Source: Candidatus Didemnitutus sp.
GTDB lineage: Bacteria; Verrucomicrobiota; Verrucomicrobiia; Opitutales; Opitutaceae
Direction: 5' to 3'
Length of the DNA: 44,145 nt
NCBI GenBank assembly: GCA_030681265.1
Contig: JAUXXD010000078.1
Span: 1 to 44,145, forward strand
Shown here: piece by piece, positions 24,578-32,356 of the stretch
Layout of the letters: each line of letters opens with the position of its first letter
Numbering within the stretch: position 1 is the first letter of the stretch
Notes under the pieces: model-generated
What the model was told of the DNA's origin: nothing
The model's input: the letters and a program-made list of their open reading frames with translations, nothing else
Database searches by the model: none
Made by a program: the position numbers and the translations under genes

Positions 24578-26233
24578 TCAGCCAGCGGTGTTTGTGCCGT
24601 GCGATTCGAGGATGAGCTGCCGTTTATACGGACGCACGTGACGGATTTTCACCAACGCCACGCAGACGATACCGAAGAGATTCGACGAATACGCTGCGAG
24701 CAGGTTCGCCTCGATCACACCGAGCACCTGCAACACGAGCGCCGTCGCCGTGCCGGCGATGCCGATGTAGAGGCCGCCGTCGAAGAGATTCTCTTCGTTT
24801 TCCATCAGCTTGAGCTTGGTGAGGGTGGGCACCGGCTGACGGGAGACTTCGGCGATTTTCAGCAGACAGATGACATACATGCCGACCTGAATCAGCGCGA
24901 AGATGACGATGGAAAAGAGAGTGGAGTTGTCCATAGAGGGAGCCGTAGTTGAAGCGACAGGAGCAGAAGCGGCAGTCGTGCCGAGAATGGGAATGATCAA
25001 CCGAACCTGATACTCGGTCGCCGCCGCAGCTTTGAGCAGAAAGGGTTCGGAGAACACGAAGAAAATGAAAGTGAGAATGCCCGCCAACACCCCGCTGCCC
25101 ATCTTCGGGAATGCGCCGCGCAACGCGCGCTCGGCGGGTTGAAACAAACGGAGGTCAACTGAACGGAAGAGCAGAAACGCCCCGACGAGAAACGCCGCGT
25201 ATTTCAACCCGAGCGCGAGCGACGGATTCCGCAGCACGAAGCCGGCACCGAATTCAAACTCCGGGCCGACCGCCTGCGTGACCGGGGCTTGGCGCGCGAC
25301 GAGTTGCCGCACGGAGCCTTCGCCGAACGAGAGCGCCAGCTTGAGGTTTTCCGCGCCGGGTTTGCCGAAAGCGATCAGGTAGCGCGCAACCGCATCGGCC
25401 GACTTCGTCATCAGCGCCGCCGTGTAAATGACCGGCAAATGCTCGGGCGCGACGCGCGTGAGATGCGCGAATTGCGCGACAGTGGCGGGGTTGCTCGCCG
25501 TGCGCAACAGTTCGGACAATTGAATCCAGTTGAGTCGCTTTCCGAGCGACAGGATATCGAGATAGAAATCCTCCAGCGGCCCCATTTGACCTGTCACCAC
25601 TGCCGTTTCGGCGAGCGCGCGAATATCGCGTTGCAGCGACGCAGGAATGTTTTCGCGCTGCCACAGGTAAGCCGTAAGCAAAATCACCGCCTCCAACGGC
25701 TGGCCCCCGGGCTTATTCGCCGGCACGAAACGCTGCGTGGTCGTGAGCTCGGCGGTTTTGAGCAGGGCTTGCACGCCGGGGAGCCGCGAGACCTGCAAGT
25801 AGCGCTTGAGGTTGTCGCGCGAGCGCTGCGTCACGAGGAAGGTCAAGACCGGCGTCGATTCCGTCGGCAACGGCGTGCGCCGGTCCGCGAGCAGCGGTTC
25901 CAGTGCCACGTCCCACCCACCCCATGGAATCATTTCCGGATGCCGCCGCGCATAATCGCTAAAATCGCCCGTCAGCGCTGGGGCGTTGGGGTCTTCGATT
26001 GCCCGCGCCGCTTCCAACACGAGGGTCGCCGGACCGGGCTTGTCCAACGCGAGCATTTCGCGGGCGAGCACCGCCACCGTCGGTGTGCCGCGACCCGCTT
26101 CGCGCAACAGCGCGGGATTGAGCGACTTTACGTTGACCGGCAGCGTCCACGCCAGCGCGAGGAACAACCCGCCCACCAGCAAGCCACCGAGCCACAGGGC
26201 CGGCGGAACACTGGATTGGACTGGTTTCGACAT
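24578..26233 (-). CDS. Polytopic membrane protein, possible MotA/ExbB-like subunit
   Basis: A 551-aa protein of unknown function. It has an N-terminal membrane helix (about residues 12-30), a large helical extracytoplasmic domain (about 35-340), then about five membrane helices (near 346-360, 380-396, 435-457, 488-506, 512-530). The last two, GLYIGIAGTATALVLQVLGV and NLLAAYSSNLFGIVCVALVK, recall the GTV and Thr/Ser-rich helices of MotA/TolQ/ExbB proton channels; similarity is weak and judged by eye. The ATG at 26233 is chosen over an in-frame start at 26296. The coiled-coil partner follows 9 bp after the stop. It is divergent from peptide deformylase. Confidence 0.7.
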   Translation of the reverse strand: MSKPVQSSVPPALWLGGLLVGGLFLALAWTLPVNVKSLNPALLREAGRGTPTVAVLAREMLALDKPGPATLVLEAARAIEDPNAPALTGDFSDYARRHPEMIPWGGWDVALEPLLADRRTPLPTESTPVLTFLVTQRSRDNLKRYLQVSRLPGVQALLKTAELTTTQRFVPANKPGGQPLEAVILLTAYLWQRENIPASLQRDIRALAETAVVTGQMGPLEDFYLDILSLGKRLNWIQLSELLRTASNPATVAQFAHLTRVAPEHLPVIYTAALMTKSADAVARYLIAFGKPGAENLKLALSFGEGSVRQLVARQAPVTQAVGPEFEFGAGFVLRNPSLALGLKYAAFLVGAFLLFRSVDLRLFQPAERALRGAFPKMGSGVLAGILTFIFFVFSEPFLLKAAAATEYQVRLIIPILGTTAASAPVASTTAPSMDNSTLFSIVIFALIQVGMYVICLLKIAEVSRQPVPTLTKLKLMENEENLFDGGLYIGIAGTATALVLQVLGVIEANLLAAYSSNLFGIVCVALVKIRHVRPYKRQLILESHGTNTAG

Positions 26234-26321
26234 AGAAGAGAGCCTATCGCAGCCACGCCGAGCCGGAAACAATTTATTTGCCGGAATCTCGCGCACCCAA
26301 ATACGCTGCTCCCTACGACCT

Positions 26322-26888
26322 ATGCCGCCGCGAATTGTTCACTACAACGATCCTGTCCTCCGTAAAAAGGGCGCCAAGGTCACGAAGTTCGGCGCCGAGC
26401 TGCACGAACTCGCCAACCAGATGATCGACGCCATGTATGCCGCGCACGGCATCGGCCTCGCCGCACACCAGATCGGGCAGGCATTGCAGGTTTGCGTGGT
26501 GGATTTGCGCGAAACCGAAAGCGAGTTCGATTGGGAACTCGACGGAGCGCGCCCACCGCTCGATATCATCATGCCGCTGGTTGTCGCCAATCCCGTCGTC
26601 CTGGCTCATCCCGGCCCCGAACTTCCCTACGAGGAAGGGTGCCTGTCTTTTCCGAAAATCAACGGCGATGTCCTGCGCCCGGACGAGATTACGGTAAAGT
26701 TCCAAGACGAACACGGCACGCCGCACGTGATGCGCTGCAACGGCTTGTTATCGCGCTGCATCCAACACGAGGCCGATCACCTCAACGGCGTGCTCTTCAT
26801 CGACCGTATGGATGCCGCCACCCTCAAACGACTCGATCCGGACATAAAGGCGCTGAAAAAACGCACGCGCGAAGCCGCCAAACGCTGA
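26322..26888 (+). CDS. def: Peptide deformylase
   Basis: Def (188 aa) removes the N-formyl group from nascent proteins using a bound metal. All three motifs are intact: GIGLAAHQ (43-50), EGCLSFP (105-111, Cys107 a metal ligand) and HEADH (149-153, the two His ligands and catalytic Glu150). A short insert between motifs 1 and 2 (WELDGARPPL) is mildly unusual. The ATG at 26322 gives the canonical N-terminus (PRIVHYNDPVLRKKGAKV); the frame is open further upstream without meaning. The next gene follows after 2 bases, so they are cotranscribed. Confidence 0.96.
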   Translation: MPPRIVHYNDPVLRKKGAKVTKFGAELHELANQMIDAMYAAHGIGLAAHQIGQALQVCVVDLRETESEFDWELDGARPPLDIIMPLVVANPVVLAHPGPELPYEEGCLSFPKINGDVLRPDEITVKFQDEHGTPHVMRCNGLLSRCIQHEADHLNGVLFIDRMDAATLKRLDPDIKALKKRTREAAKR

Positions 26889-26890
26889 CC

Positions 26891-27457
26891 ATGGCCGATT
26901 CACCGCAACGTTCTATTCGTTCCATCGCCACCCGCACCGGCGACGATGGTTCGACCTCCCTGCTCTACGGGCAACGCGTGCCGAAGGACCACCCGCAAGT
27001 CGAAGCCGTCGGCGCGCTCGACGAACTCAACGCCGCCCTCGGCTTCGCCAAAGCCACGTTGCCCGCTGGTGCCGACACGAGAGACCTTGCGCGCATCCAA
27101 CAGGATTTGGTCGCACTCATGGGCGAAGTCTCCTGCGCCGAGACCGACGCCACGCGTTACGCCGACTCGAAGTTTTCCAAAATCGACGAGGCCGCCCTCG
27201 CCCGTCTCGACGCCGCCGTGGCCGCTATCGAGGCGCGCCAACCGAAATTCGACGGCTGGGCCACACCCGGTGCCAACTTGCACGCCGCCGCCCTTGATCT
27301 CGCCCGCACCACCGCCCGCCGCGCCGAACGTCGCCTCGTCGGACTCGCCGCCCACGGCCGCACCTTGCGTCCCCTGCTCATCCACTACGTGAACCGCTTG
27401 TCCGATTTGCTCTGGCTGCACGCGCGCGAAGCGGAGAACGCCGGCCCGTCGTCTTAA
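26891..27457 (+). CDS. Cob(I)yrinic acid a,c-diamide adenosyltransferase (PduO type)
   Basis: A 188-aa ATP:cob(I)alamin adenosyltransferase that makes adenosylcobalamin. Typical features are ATRTGDDGSTSLLYGQRV at the N-terminus (ATP-binding TGDDG), the HPQVEAVGALDELNAALG region, and a C-terminal TTARRAERRLVGL followed by YVNRLSDLLWLHAR. These fit PduO/CobO-type trimers. The ATG is 2 bases past def. The next gene is a DUF6580 membrane protein, suggesting a link with cobalamin supply. Confidence 0.94.
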   Translation: MADSPQRSIRSIATRTGDDGSTSLLYGQRVPKDHPQVEAVGALDELNAALGFAKATLPAGADTRDLARIQQDLVALMGEVSCAETDATRYADSKFSKIDEAALARLDAAVAAIEARQPKFDGWATPGANLHAAALDLARTTARRAERRLVGLAAHGRTLRPLLIHYVNRLSDLLWLHAREAENAGPSS

Positions 27458-27499
27458 CCCTTGGCACCGCCCACTGCCGTCCGTTAACTCTGCCTTCGC

Positions 27500-28120
27500 A
27501 TGCGCGTCGCCCTTGCCCTCATCTTGCTCGCCACCGGTTATCGGCTGTTGCCGACGATGGATTTGTCGCTGGCGAATTTCTCGCCGCTGATGGCGATTGC
27601 CTTTTGCGGCGCGGTTTATTTCCGCGAGCGCTGGATGTGGCTCGTGCCTTTCATCGCGCTGATTCTGTCGGACATTTACATCAACAATTTCTACGCGCGC
27701 GAATTCGGCATGCACTGGCCCACGGCGGGCTTCATCGCGCGCACCGTCTGTTTCGCCGCCGCCATCGGTATCGGCGCATGGGTGGCCAAGCGGAAATCGT
27801 GGCTTTGGTTGCTCAACGGCAGTCTGCTTGGCGCGGTCTTTTTCTACTTCATCACCAACACACAGTCGTGGTTCTCGGATCCTTTCTACGCCAAGTCGCT
27901 CGCGGGTTGGTGGCAGGCGATGACCATCGGCCACCCGGAATTTCCGCCGACGATTTATTTTTTCCGCAACACGCTGTTCGGTGATTTGCTGTTCACCGGC
28001 TTCTTCGCCAGCGTGATGGAATTGATCGCCCGGCGCAAAGGTGAACCGAGTCTGCTCGACGACGACGCCGAGGAAACCGAAGGCGAGACCGAGCCGGTGC
28101 CAGCGGACAAACAAGACTGA
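27500..28120 (+). CDS. DUF6580 family membrane protein, possible transport component
   Basis: A 206-aa integral membrane protein with five or six helices and an acidic C-terminal tail (about 180-206). The segment LANFSPLMAIAFCGAVYF and the later GSLLGAVFFYFITNTQSWFS with FFRNTLFGDLLFTGFF match the DUF6580 family, which resembles substrate-binding subunits of ECF transporters. Its neighbour is the cobalamin adenosyltransferase, so import of cobalamin or cobalt is a reasonable inference. No ECF ATPase or T component is adjacent. Starts with ATG 42 bases after the previous stop. Confidence 0.75.
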   Translation: MRVALALILLATGYRLLPTMDLSLANFSPLMAIAFCGAVYFRERWMWLVPFIALILSDIYINNFYAREFGMHWPTAGFIARTVCFAAAIGIGAWVAKRKSWLWLLNGSLLGAVFFYFITNTQSWFSDPFYAKSLAGWWQAMTIGHPEFPPTIYFFRNTLFGDLLFTGFFASVMELIARRKGEPSLLDDDAEETEGETEPVPADKQD

Positions 28121-28153
28121 GTCGGACGCCATCATCTCAACTCGTGATTTACC

Positions 28154-28218
28154 TCTGGTGTAGGGGCGTGGCTCGACCACGCCCGCGCGGGCGGACACAA
28201 GGTCCGCCCCTACCAGAC
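28154..28218. repeat. Multi-hairpin palindromic repeat (REP-like)
   Basis: A 65-bp element in the gap between the DUF6580 gene and plsC. Outer arms TAGGGGCG (28161-28168) and CGCCCCTA (28205-28212) are perfectly complementary, extended by TCTGG and CCAGA at the edges. Inside are three smaller hairpins: CGTGG-ctcga-CCACG, CCCGCGCGGG and GGCGGAC-acaag-GTCCGCC. Such compact three-hairpin sequences behave like dispersed REP-type repeats. It lies between convergent genes and might also stop transcription. Only one copy is in the window. Confidence 0.6.
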
Positions 28219-28261
28219 AAGCAAGACTTGAACGCGGTTTGGCGCAGTCGCCCCGCTGAGC

Positions 28262-29677
28262 TTAGTCGGCCTCTCCCACTGGACGCGAACCATCGGGCAA
28301 CAGCGTCGCCCGATAACGCGCCCGCATGGCCTCGATGCGCTTGAGGAGCGCCGCGCGCATCCACAACACGCGATGTTTCGCCAGCGGTGCGCGCAGCAAC
28401 ACCACCGCCGTGCGCACCCCGCGGTAGAGTCGCCCCGCTTGCGCAAAGTAGTAGTGTCCGACCAAGCCCGTTACCGGTAACGCAAGCCCGTAGAACAAGG
28501 TGTGCAGCGGATTCAACCACGTCCACGCCACCGTCATGAATATGCCATAGGCCAGAACGTAGATCAGCAAACCACCGATCATCCGCGCGTGCGCCGCTTG
28601 CGCTTTGCGTTTGCCCACGTGGAGGAATCGTCCCGACAGCGCATCGATCAATTTCGTCACCGGCCGCCAATGCATCCACCCGACCAGCGCCACGGGAAAC
28701 AGCCCCAGCCCCGCCAAGCCGACGCCGTAAATCCGCGCGCGCGCATGCCGGTGCGCGGCGAGTTCCTCGACAGCGGAATCGGTCAACCGCAGTTGCGCGA
28801 GCAAGCGTTCGTAACGATTGAGGTGAACCAGAAACGCCGCCAATTCGTCCGGCATCTCGCGTTCCGCAAACGCCAGCGCGTCCACCATCGCTTGTGTGAG
28901 AACCGTCTCTTCCACCAACGCGCTCACCGGTTCGCGGATGAGCAGGTTGCCGAGGCGCAGGCGCGCGAAGTAGAGTCGCTTCACCGCCGCGACGATGTGT
29001 TCGCGCTCCATTTCTGGGAGATTCACGAGCAACGCCTGGAGACGTCGCGTGATTTTCGCCGTGAGGCCACTGATGCATTCCTTGCGACGCTCAGCGAATT
29101 GCGGGAGGAAATTCGCGACCAGAATCGGGTTGCCCAAATAGACGAGCACTTCACTGCGGAAGCGTTCCTTTGCAGAATACGTCAGGCCGAGCGGCACGAT
29201 TTGCAGGCCGAGTTGGCCGCCGTGGCGTTGCTCCAGTTCCAACGCCAGCCGCGCTGCGCCAGACTTGAGCGTGCGCAACCGCGAATCGTCGTAGGTCAAG
29301 CCCTCCGGAAAAATCACCACCATGCCGCCTGCTTCGAGCGCGCGAAACGCCGCCGCGAAACTCCCCGTCACCGACCGCATCGCCGTCGGATCGTCTTCGA
29401 GTCGGTTGAGCGGAATAATCCCGCAGCGATGCAGCAGCCAGCCGATCGGCGCGAAGCGAAACAGTTTGGCGGCGGCGAGAAATTGCCCGCGGCGCGGCAA
29501 GCACGTGCCAAGGATGAACGCATCCGTAAACGAGCCCGGATGATTCGCCACCACCAACACCGGACCGGGCGGCAGGCGCTCGCGATGGAACACTTCGATG
29601 CGGCGGAAATAGACGCCGAGCAGCACGCGCACCAAGCCGCTGAGCGGGACTTGGATGAACTTGGAAAGCAGGCTCAC
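28262..29677 (-). CDS. PlsC-type 1-acyl-glycerol-3-phosphate acyltransferase
   Basis: A 471-aa membrane acyltransferase. The PlsC domain (about 30-220) shows NHPGSFTDAF (His-Asp catalytic motif with one extra residue), a GIIPLNR substrate-binding segment and the VVIFPEGLTYDD motif. A C-terminal extension of about 240 aa is helical and holds two or three membrane segments (near 320-345 and 375-420); it is absent from plain PlsC proteins (about 240 aa). Acyl transfer to lysophosphatidic acid is the likely role, but the substrate may differ. The start is GTG at 29677 (TTG at 29683 possible). It follows phoH by 25 bases. Confidence 0.85.
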   Translation of the reverse strand: MSLLSKFIQVPLSGLVRVLLGVYFRRIEVFHRERLPPGPVLVVANHPGSFTDAFILGTCLPRRGQFLAAAKLFRFAPIGWLLHRCGIIPLNRLEDDPTAMRSVTGSFAAAFRALEAGGMVVIFPEGLTYDDSRLRTLKSGAARLALELEQRHGGQLGLQIVPLGLTYSAKERFRSEVLVYLGNPILVANFLPQFAERRKECISGLTAKITRRLQALLVNLPEMEREHIVAAVKRLYFARLRLGNLLIREPVSALVEETVLTQAMVDALAFAEREMPDELAAFLVHLNRYERLLAQLRLTDSAVEELAAHRHARARIYGVGLAGLGLFPVALVGWMHWRPVTKLIDALSGRFLHVGKRKAQAAHARMIGGLLIYVLAYGIFMTVAWTWLNPLHTLFYGLALPVTGLVGHYYFAQAGRLYRGVRTAVVLLRAPLAKHRVLWMRAALLKRIEAMRARYRATLLPDGSRPVGEAD

Positions 29678-29702
29678 AGACAAGCGCGAGCCGTGCGACC
29701 GG

Positions 29703-31235
29703 TCAGAGCAAATCCGCCGCGAGTTCGGCGAGGCGTGAGCGTTCGCCCTTCGAGAGCTTCACGTGCGCGTGGAGCGACTGGCCTTTCATGCGATTGTGGC
29801 AATAGACGAGGCCGTTGCTGCGCGCGTCGACGTAGGGATTGTCAATCTGCGCCGGGTCGCCGATCAGCACGATTTTCGAACTCTCCGAAATGCGCGTGAT
29901 GACGGTCTTTACTTCGTGCGGCGTGAGTTGTTGCGCTTCGTCCAGAATGAAAAACCGGCGCGCAATCGAACGTCCGCGGATGAAGCAGAGCGCCTCGATC
30001 TCGACGAGACCGTTGCGAATGAGCCGCTCATAAGGTTTCATCGGCGGCATACCGCCAGACCCGCCACCACCGCCGTGAAACGGCTGCGGCGCGGTCATGC
30101 TCGCGTGCAGATCGTCGTGCTTCTTGTTTTTCTTGCCGACTTTCTTCGCTGCGAATTGCGGATCTTTTTGCGACTTCGACGGCATCAGCACCTCGAGGGC
30201 GTCGTGATAAGGCTGGAGCCACGGCTTCATCTTTTCTTCGAGTGAGCCGGGGAGAAAGCCGATGTCCTTGCCCAGTGCGATGACCGGACGGGAAATCGAC
30301 AGGCCGTCATAGCGCGAGGCATCGTCGGTCGTTTGGTGGAGCGCGCACGCCGTGGAAAGGAGCGTCTTGCCCGTGCCGGCTTTGCCGAAGCAGGTGATGA
30401 GCGAAATCGAATCGTCCATCAGCGCGTCCATGAAGAACTGCTGCTCGAGATTGCGCGGACGAATCGGAATGCCGCCGGGCGCTTTGACGAATTCCGGGAA
30501 ACGCAGGCGCTTCACGAGGCCGTGGCCAAAATAGCGGCCCGGCATCGTTTTGCCTTCGGGCGTCATCAGCAAAACGTATTCGTTGAGGTAGAGTCGTCCG
30601 GCGATGTTATCGTCAAACTCGATCGCGCCTTCCGAGCAGAAGCGCTGCATCTCATACACGTCGAGTTCGAGCGTCGGGTAGGAATCGGTGTCGGGCGCCT
30701 CGGGGACTTTGTCGTTGAGATAATCCTCCGCCTCGAGGCCGACGGCGCGGGCCTTGAGCTGCACGTTGACGTCCTTCGTCACCAAAATCGTCGGCGGCTG
30801 ATAGGTTTCCTGCACGAAGAGCGCGCTCGCGATGATGCGGTTGTCCTTCTTCGTGAAATCGGAAACCACCGCGCGTAACCGCTGCATGGCGGGCGTGGAC
30901 CAGTTGTTTTCGACGAGGTAGCGGTTGATGATGACGGAAAGCGTGCCGCCGTTGGGCAGTTTCACGCCTTCGTGCATCGAATGCGAGTCGGGCAACAGTT
31001 CCTGCAACACGCGGTGCACGCGGCGGGCGTTGCGACCACGCTCGGTCGACTGCTCACCTTTGATCGCATCGAGTTCCTCCAACACCTCGACCGGTATGGC
31101 GAGATTGTTGTCCTCGAACTTGTAGATCGATTGGGGGTCGTGCAGCAGGACGTTCGTATCGAGAACGTAAGTCTTAACCTGGGTGCCAACGTGACGCTGC
31201 GAGGGGGTGTAAACCGCGCTTTGGGTGCTTTCCAT
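29703..31235 (-). CDS. PIN-PhoH fusion (PhoH2-type RNA helicase/nuclease)
   Basis: A 510-aa protein joining an N-terminal PIN RNase domain (about 20-155: TYVLDTNVLLHDP, VEVLEELDAIK, TKDVNVQLKA) to a PhoH ATPase domain (about 250-510). Walker A is GKAGTGKT and Walker B is RFFILDEAQQ, followed by TRISESSKIVLIGDPAQID. PhoH2 proteins unwind and cut RNA. A Lys-rich and Gly-rich insert (KKVGKKNKKH to GGGGGSGGMPP) lies between the Walker motifs. The ATG at 31235 is preferred over an alternative start codon at 31271. Cotranscribed with plsC. Upstream is a 206-bp divergent promoter region. Confidence 0.93.
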   Translation of the reverse strand: MESTQSAVYTPSQRHVGTQVKTYVLDTNVLLHDPQSIYKFEDNNLAIPVEVLEELDAIKGEQSTERGRNARRVHRVLQELLPDSHSMHEGVKLPNGGTLSVIINRYLVENNWSTPAMQRLRAVVSDFTKKDNRIIASALFVQETYQPPTILVTKDVNVQLKARAVGLEAEDYLNDKVPEAPDTDSYPTLELDVYEMQRFCSEGAIEFDDNIAGRLYLNEYVLLMTPEGKTMPGRYFGHGLVKRLRFPEFVKAPGGIPIRPRNLEQQFFMDALMDDSISLITCFGKAGTGKTLLSTACALHQTTDDASRYDGLSISRPVIALGKDIGFLPGSLEEKMKPWLQPYHDALEVLMPSKSQKDPQFAAKKVGKKNKKHDDLHASMTAPQPFHGGGGGSGGMPPMKPYERLIRNGLVEIEALCFIRGRSIARRFFILDEAQQLTPHEVKTVITRISESSKIVLIGDPAQIDNPYVDARSNGLVYCHNRMKGQSLHAHVKLSKGERSRLAELAADLL

Positions 31236-31441
31236 CGTGGTGGATAACTTCTGAATAACCGATGTATCCAATTGGTGGCTTTGTAAATGCGATAATCGTA
31301 AGTTGTTTAACTATTTCCCTAAAGTTTTCCTGATACTGGTAACGCTCCGCGCACCGACGACCCGAGCGGCCAAGGGAAATCACGGGGAAAAATTCACGCA
31401 GCGTGGTTGCAACTTTTCTGCGCTAGGTGGGTGCTCCTCTT
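31236..31441. promoter_or_regulatory. Divergent intergenic region between phoH and the AIM24 gene
   Basis: This 206-bp spacer is clearly more AT-rich than its surroundings between about 31260 and 31345 and must hold promoters for both directions. Candidate -10-like words occur (for example TAACTAT and GATAAT near 31290-31315) but no pair with good spacing was convincing. No terminator or repeat is seen. Confidence 0.4.
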
Positions 31442-32242
31442 ATGAATCCAATGCACGTGATTGATTATCGCATCAGTGGTGACGACATGCAGTTCGTCGA
31501 AATCGAGCTCGATCCCAACGAGGCCGTCGTCGCCGAGGCGGGGGCGATGATGTTCATGGATGACGGCATCGAGTTGCAGACGATTTTCGGCGACGGCTCG
31601 GAGCAAAATCGCGGCGTGCTCGGCTCGTTGCTCGGTGCGGGCACGCGCATCCTCACGGGCGAATCGCTGTTCATGACCGTGTTTCACAACCGCAGCGCGC
31701 AGAAGCGTCGCGTGGCGTTCGGCGGTCCCTACCCCGGCAAGATCATGCCGATCGATTTGCGGCAAATGGGCGGCGAGTTGATCACGCAGAAAAATTCGTT
31801 CCTGTGCGCCGCCAAAGGCGTGAACATCAGCATCGCGTTTCAAAAACGCCTCGGCGCCGGACTTTTCGGTGGCGAAGGTTTCATCATGCAACGCCTGTGT
31901 GGTGACGGCCTCGCTTTCGTCCACGCCTGCGGCACGCTCTACGAACGCACGCTCGCCCCCGGCGAAGGTCTGCGCGTGGACACCGGCTGTCTCGTCGCGC
32001 TGCAACCAAGCGTCGATTACGACATCGAGTTTGTCGGCGGCATCAAAACCGCACTCTTCGGTGGCGAAGGTTTGTTTTTCGCGAAACTGCGTGGACCCGG
32101 GAAAATCTGGCTGCAATCGCTGCCATTCTCCCGCCTCGCCGGACGCATCGTTGCCGCCGCACCACAAACGGACCGCGGCGGTAAAGAAGAAGGCTCCCTC
32201 CTCGGCGGTCTCGGTCGCGTGCTCGACGGCGACAATCGCTAG
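31442..32242 (+). CDS. AIM24/TIGR00266 family protein
   Basis: A 266-aa protein of the AIM24 (TIGR00266) family, a beta-rich fold with no established bacterial function. Visible family marks are the N-terminal [16 protein letters not shown], repeated Gly motifs ([39 protein letters not shown]), and the C-terminal [15 protein letters not shown]. Length is typical. It is probably cytoplasmic; no signal peptide is seen. The ATG at 31442 is chosen over an in-frame GTG at 31427. It stands alone, divergent from phoH. Confidence 0.88.
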   Translation: MNPMHVIDYRISGDDMQFVEIELDPNEAVVAEAGAMMFMDDGIELQTIFGDGSEQNRGVLGSLLGAGTRILTGESLFMTVFHNRSAQKRRVAFGGPYPGKIMPIDLRQMGGELITQKNSFLCAAKGVNISIAFQKRLGAGLFGGEGFIMQRLCGDGLAFVHACGTLYERTLAPGEGLRVDTGCLVALQPSVDYDIEFVGGIKTALFGGEGLFFAKLRGPGKIWLQSLPFSRLAGRIVAAAPQTDRGGKEEGSLLGGLGRVLDGDNR

Positions 32243-32356
32243 AATTTTCACGGGGCTGGTCACGTGGCGGGTCATGGCGGAGCATGACCATGACCCTGAC
32301 TTCCGTGCGATGCGCGGAGGGACGGCGCTGTGTTACGGTAGGGCAGCATCACCACC

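Noticed and set aside
25986-26321. Upstream in-frame extension of peptide deformylase
   Set aside because: It overlaps the divergent membrane gene and adds sequence with no similarity to Def; the ATG at 26322 gives the canonical N-terminus.
26900-28198. Minus-strand open frame of 432 codons opposite the adenosyltransferase and DUF6580 genes
   Set aside because: Both plus-strand genes have recognised families; the antisense translation has no domain.
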